From Dermatemys mawii (Eukaryota; Chordata; Testudines; Dermatemydidae): a stretch of 64,000 nucleotides of DNA. The notes under the pieces were generated by a model. It was not told where the DNA came from. It did not search any database and saw only the letters and a list, made by a program, of their open reading frames with translations. The translations under genes and the position numbers were made by a program. Each line of letters begins with the position of its first letter. Within the stretch, counting starts at the first letter, position 1. Positions 60,651 to 64,000 of this stretch are shown here, one piece after another. The DNA is taken from NCBI GenBank assembly GCA_007922305.1, contig ML677366.1, positions 16,778,338 to 16,842,337 of the forward strand, given 5' to 3'.

Positions 60651-62550
60651 AATAGAATAGAAACTTTTCAGATACCCTTATATGCCAAGCAATGTCGCTT
60701 ACCTGATTTGTACACCTCTCCCCGTATGCCGGGTCTTTCTGCAAAGGGATTTGTGATGGAGATTCCAGCATGATCCATGCTGGAGGATCACAGTGAAACT
60801 TTGGGGGACCCTAAAGCAATCAAAGAGAAGGTTAGTTTAGAATCAGTAATGTGGTGAATGTTCTCTAACTTGTCTTACATTTGCTAGTTGCAGTTTTTGT
60901 GGCTCCTGTAAAGGGGGGAAGGGTAGGCTTGGGCGTGTGCCCATATTTGCTTTTGCTGATATAAAAGAAAGCACAAAAAGGTTTTTCAGAAAGAACTTTT
61001 TTCCCTGCTTTGAAATTCAGGCCTATCTAGCCTAGAATATGTTATGATGTGTGTAGCTTCAATGGCTAATTAACGTTTTGGAATTAGGGAGTCTTTGTTA
61101 AATCTTTAACTCCCCCATCTATTTCTTGAAAGTGTGAGAACCCCCAGTTCAGTCTCTGACACATCCGGTAATTCCCCTGGCCAAAGTGGGGCTCACCATA
61201 GTGGACATTCCTGATGTTTCCAAGGCAAAAAAACACCCCAAACCAAAACCCAGCAAAATGCCTTAGCCCACCCACCACTATTTCAGGCCATCTATATTTA
61301 TCCAAAAGAAACCAAAAAGGACAAAGAACCAAGATTTCTTTCAATATCTCCATTAACAACTAAAGCAAAATTAGGGTTGGTCTCTTTAAACCATCATCTT
61401 TGTTTGCACCTGCCTTTGAGATATAGATAAACACACAATTGCCATGGGAGAGCTTTCACAAGTCAGGTAGCCATGTGAATACTCCAGAGTTCCTTAGTCT
61501 CTTCTCAGATTACATTGTAGGAGGTGAGGGAAGCATAACCTAACTCCCACTGGACTTGTAAAACCAGCTAGAAGAGGTGTTAGTATCCAATTACTGCCTG
61601 GCCTTACAGGAAAGCAATAGTAATTGTTCAAAACGGTTCTCTTCTTACCACAGCTTTATACAGTTGTTGATTTTTTGCATGTAAACTTGTTTTTATACAA
61701 TACGAATAATATTTGCATTTCAGTCTCAATGCACCTGGGAGTTAACCCCAAAAAATACAATACACAAGCTCAGGGGAAAGCTAACTAATCCAGCGTGTTC
61801 AGATGCAAAATATAAAGCCCAAACCAGACCTTTCAATAACATGAGTAAATAAATCTGAATGCCAGGTGGCTTCTTTGAGAAGGTGACATGGAAGGAGGAA
61901 GAGAAACATGCTTATGGTGGTGGCAAAAGAGGAACTATCTATTCATTGCTCTCAGTAAACTCACATCTTTTTCTTCTGCTCTGCACTGCCTTTAAATACC
62001 ACTTTCCCTTTTTGTCTGGATCATGGGGCCTCTACACAGCCCTATGTCAAGCATTAACATGACTGCCAGCTGTAAAGCCTTTTGTGGGGATATCAGCTCT
62101 GTCTTCATGGGGCTCCATTTGTTTGCGGAAACATCTTTGTCCTTTTTACAGTGCTGCAAAGCTACTACAGAAAACCACATCATAGGTGTATGTTTGACGG
62201 GTATTTATGAGACTGTAGTATTGCCAGGGCTGGTTGCCCCATGGCATTTGTATTCTTGGGTGATAGAAATACCATGAAAAGACCAGCCCCTTATGCTTTT
62301 TCGTTCACACCATCTCCCATCCCCGCCTGCCCCCCGCATCATTATCTCAGGCAAGAAAACATCAAGAATGTAACATATCCAGATAACCCAGTTATTCGGA
62401 TTCCTGAAGAACTCAAATGCACGGCTGTTGGGTGGCGATGAATGAGGAGAGACCAGATTTTATTCCTCTCCAGCCTCACCTCCAGATGGATGAGTGTGAG
62501 CAAAAAATCCAGAAGGAATGTCCAGAATTACAATATTTCTTGTTAGGTTT

Positions 62551-62655
62551 AAGATTAGCAGCTGTGTTAGTCTGTATCTGTAAAGAAAACAAGGAATACT
62601 TGTGGCACCTCAGAGACTATTTCAGCATAAGCTTTCGTGGGCTAGACTCCCGATA
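62551..62655 (-). mobile_element. Fold-back family copy, partial
   Basis: 'gctgtgttagtctgtatctgtaaag', then 'ttgtggcacctcagagacta' and 'agcataagctttcgtgggctaga' match the tail and one arm of 51253-51461 in inverse orientation. The other arm is absent. Confidence 0.65.
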
Positions 62656-62880
62656 GTCCCATGCTCTTTTGTCTCTTTATCATTTATCCGCAGTTTGCAC
62701 CACTGAATAACGTTTAGCATGTTTAAAGGGATACCTTGCTTAAATTTTATCCTGAAAAGTAATTAATGATTTAGGGGCCATGTTTACCACTTGGTTACCC
62801 TTGTGTAAATCTAGACATTGATTTACGCTGGTGGAGCAGATAGCAGAATGGGGTCCTCAATTCCTTTTTAAACAATAAGG

Positions 62881-63125
62881 GCCGGATTTTAGAGTGTTTG
62901 GCACTCTTGGTTGACATTAGACATTCAGAAGGGCTCAGCTCCCACTTAGGTATACAATAAAGGCAGATTCTCAAAAACACTCATCACCCAGCAGTTCCCA
63001 TTGTGATGCTTATGGTCAGATTGTCAAAGGAACTTGGTACCTGACATGCTGAATTATTTTAAAAATCTGAACACTTGCTTTGGTACTTAAATGGGAATTG
63101 AATTCTCTTGAAAAACCTGGCTCTA
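62881..63125 (+). repeat. Unnamed old interspersed repeat, copy 2
   Basis: 'ggtcagattgtcaaaggaacttggtacctgacatgctgaat' and the end 'gaaaaacctggct' parallel the 27771-27966 copy. Confidence 0.45.
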
Positions 63126-64000
63126 AATACCCATTAACAACAAAAGAGGATTAGAGGGAAAGATTCACCTGTGGAAAAAAATAGGTTAGTATGAAATCCA
63201 AAAAGAATCAGGAATGAAACCAGTATAACCTTCACACAATTTGGCCTAAACTGCTCTACAGTGTAATGTAAACACTGACTTTTGTGGTAGTTGCACGTCA
63301 GGACCTGCCAGAGTTTGGCTTATTGTAAGTGGTGCATGAGAAAATCAGGTCTAGCAGGTTTTCTGTTCTTTTATGGATTAAAATTAATTCCATCATGCCC
63401 CTATTTGAAAATCCATTTAGTCACGAAATGACTGTAGGAATTTATTTAAAATATGAGGTCTGATGTTCTCCTGTTGAAACCATTCTGTCCCCTCCTTCCC
63501 TGTCCTAGTTGTTGAAGTATTTGTGAGTGATTTGTGAAGGGCTAGGGAGGAGGCTATTGAAGGGCTACAGAGATGGAAGGAGAGGAAGTCCCAGCTTCTC
63601 ACTGTATTTGAACAGAACTCTTGGTGAATGGGAAGAGGGGGGCAGACAGACAAACACTGGAGATTTGTGGATCTGTAGCAATTCCACATTGGAATCCATT
63701 TTGTACATTGCTGAACCGTTTATGCCAGAAATACCAGAAATGATGAGCATAACAGTGCATATTTCTGCTACTTAGGAATCAAATTCACCCCTGTGCATAA
63801 ACCCCCGTGAAGCTCTCTGCACAACTTAACCTCAGTGTTAAAAGTCAAGTTCTGAGATTTCGCTTGGTCCCAGCTGAGGATGAAAGTGGTGTGGGGGATC
63901 CTGCAGAGACTTGGATTTTACCTCAGTTCTATAAATGTATTGTTCCCATCGTTAGAGATCTTTAAATAATGAAATTGCTAAGAAACACAAGTGTTGGCAC

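Larger units (their letters stand above)
59736..64000. other. SLC27A2 intron 8 (partial)
   Basis: I looked for exon 9 (the GRIGMASIKMK-type block) on the plus strand and saw none, so the intron exceeds 4.2 kb. It holds an old repeat near 60590-60650, a fold-back family piece at 62551-62655 and another old repeat at 62881-63125. Confidence 0.7.

Noticed and set aside
59736..64000. SLC27A2 exons 9-10
   Set aside because: Searched for the GMASIKMKEN and SYARPRFLRIQ blocks and did not find them; they must lie to the right.

Overview
This window is nuclear DNA of an amniote vertebrate, most likely a turtle. The evidence is exon-intron genes with GT/AG borders, CpG-island promoters, CR1 LINEs, and short DNA transposons and fold-back elements of types I associate with turtle genomes. 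The species call is inference. No bacterial, viral or CRISPR-type system is present, and I found no undescribed biological system. The notable content is two metabolic genes in an unusual neighbour relation and a well-resolved, partly nested set of mobile-element insertions.

Left part (1-16.97 kb, minus strand): the 5' two thirds of GATM, mitochondrial glycine amidinotransferase, the first enzyme of creatine synthesis. Six coding exons are seen (326 codons). Exons 7-9, with the catalytic cysteine, lie off the left edge. A TATA and CCAAT promoter sits in a CpG island at 16.6-17.06 kb. Intron 1 carries a C-rich minisatellite close to the promoter. Introns hold a hAT-type element with a perfect 8-bp target duplication (6794-7440) and a smaller relative at 3.6-3.8 kb.

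Middle (17-33.27 kb): intergenic DNA without a recognisable gene. It holds a possible old LINE remnant, a solo-LTR-like element, a fold-back element and several short interspersed repeats.

Right part (33.27-64 kb, plus strand): the 5' eight coding exons (518 complete codons) of SLC27A2, very long-chain acyl-CoA synthetase / fatty acid transport protein 2. It starts in a CpG island, and exons 9-10 are beyond the right edge. Its introns carry most of the mobile DNA: a CR1 LINE split by a solo LTR, two more solo LTRs of the same family, a different LTR that makes up about two thirds of intron 3, a mariner/Tigger-like element with a TA target, a 162-bp hAT element, a 63-bp-arm fold-back retroposon with a 12-bp target duplication, and a nested stack of miniature elements.

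The two genes are divergent (head to head) with about 17 kb between start codons. They act in separate pathways (creatine and fatty-acid activation), though both are strongly expressed in kidney and liver in vertebrates. Nothing in the sequence shows joint control.
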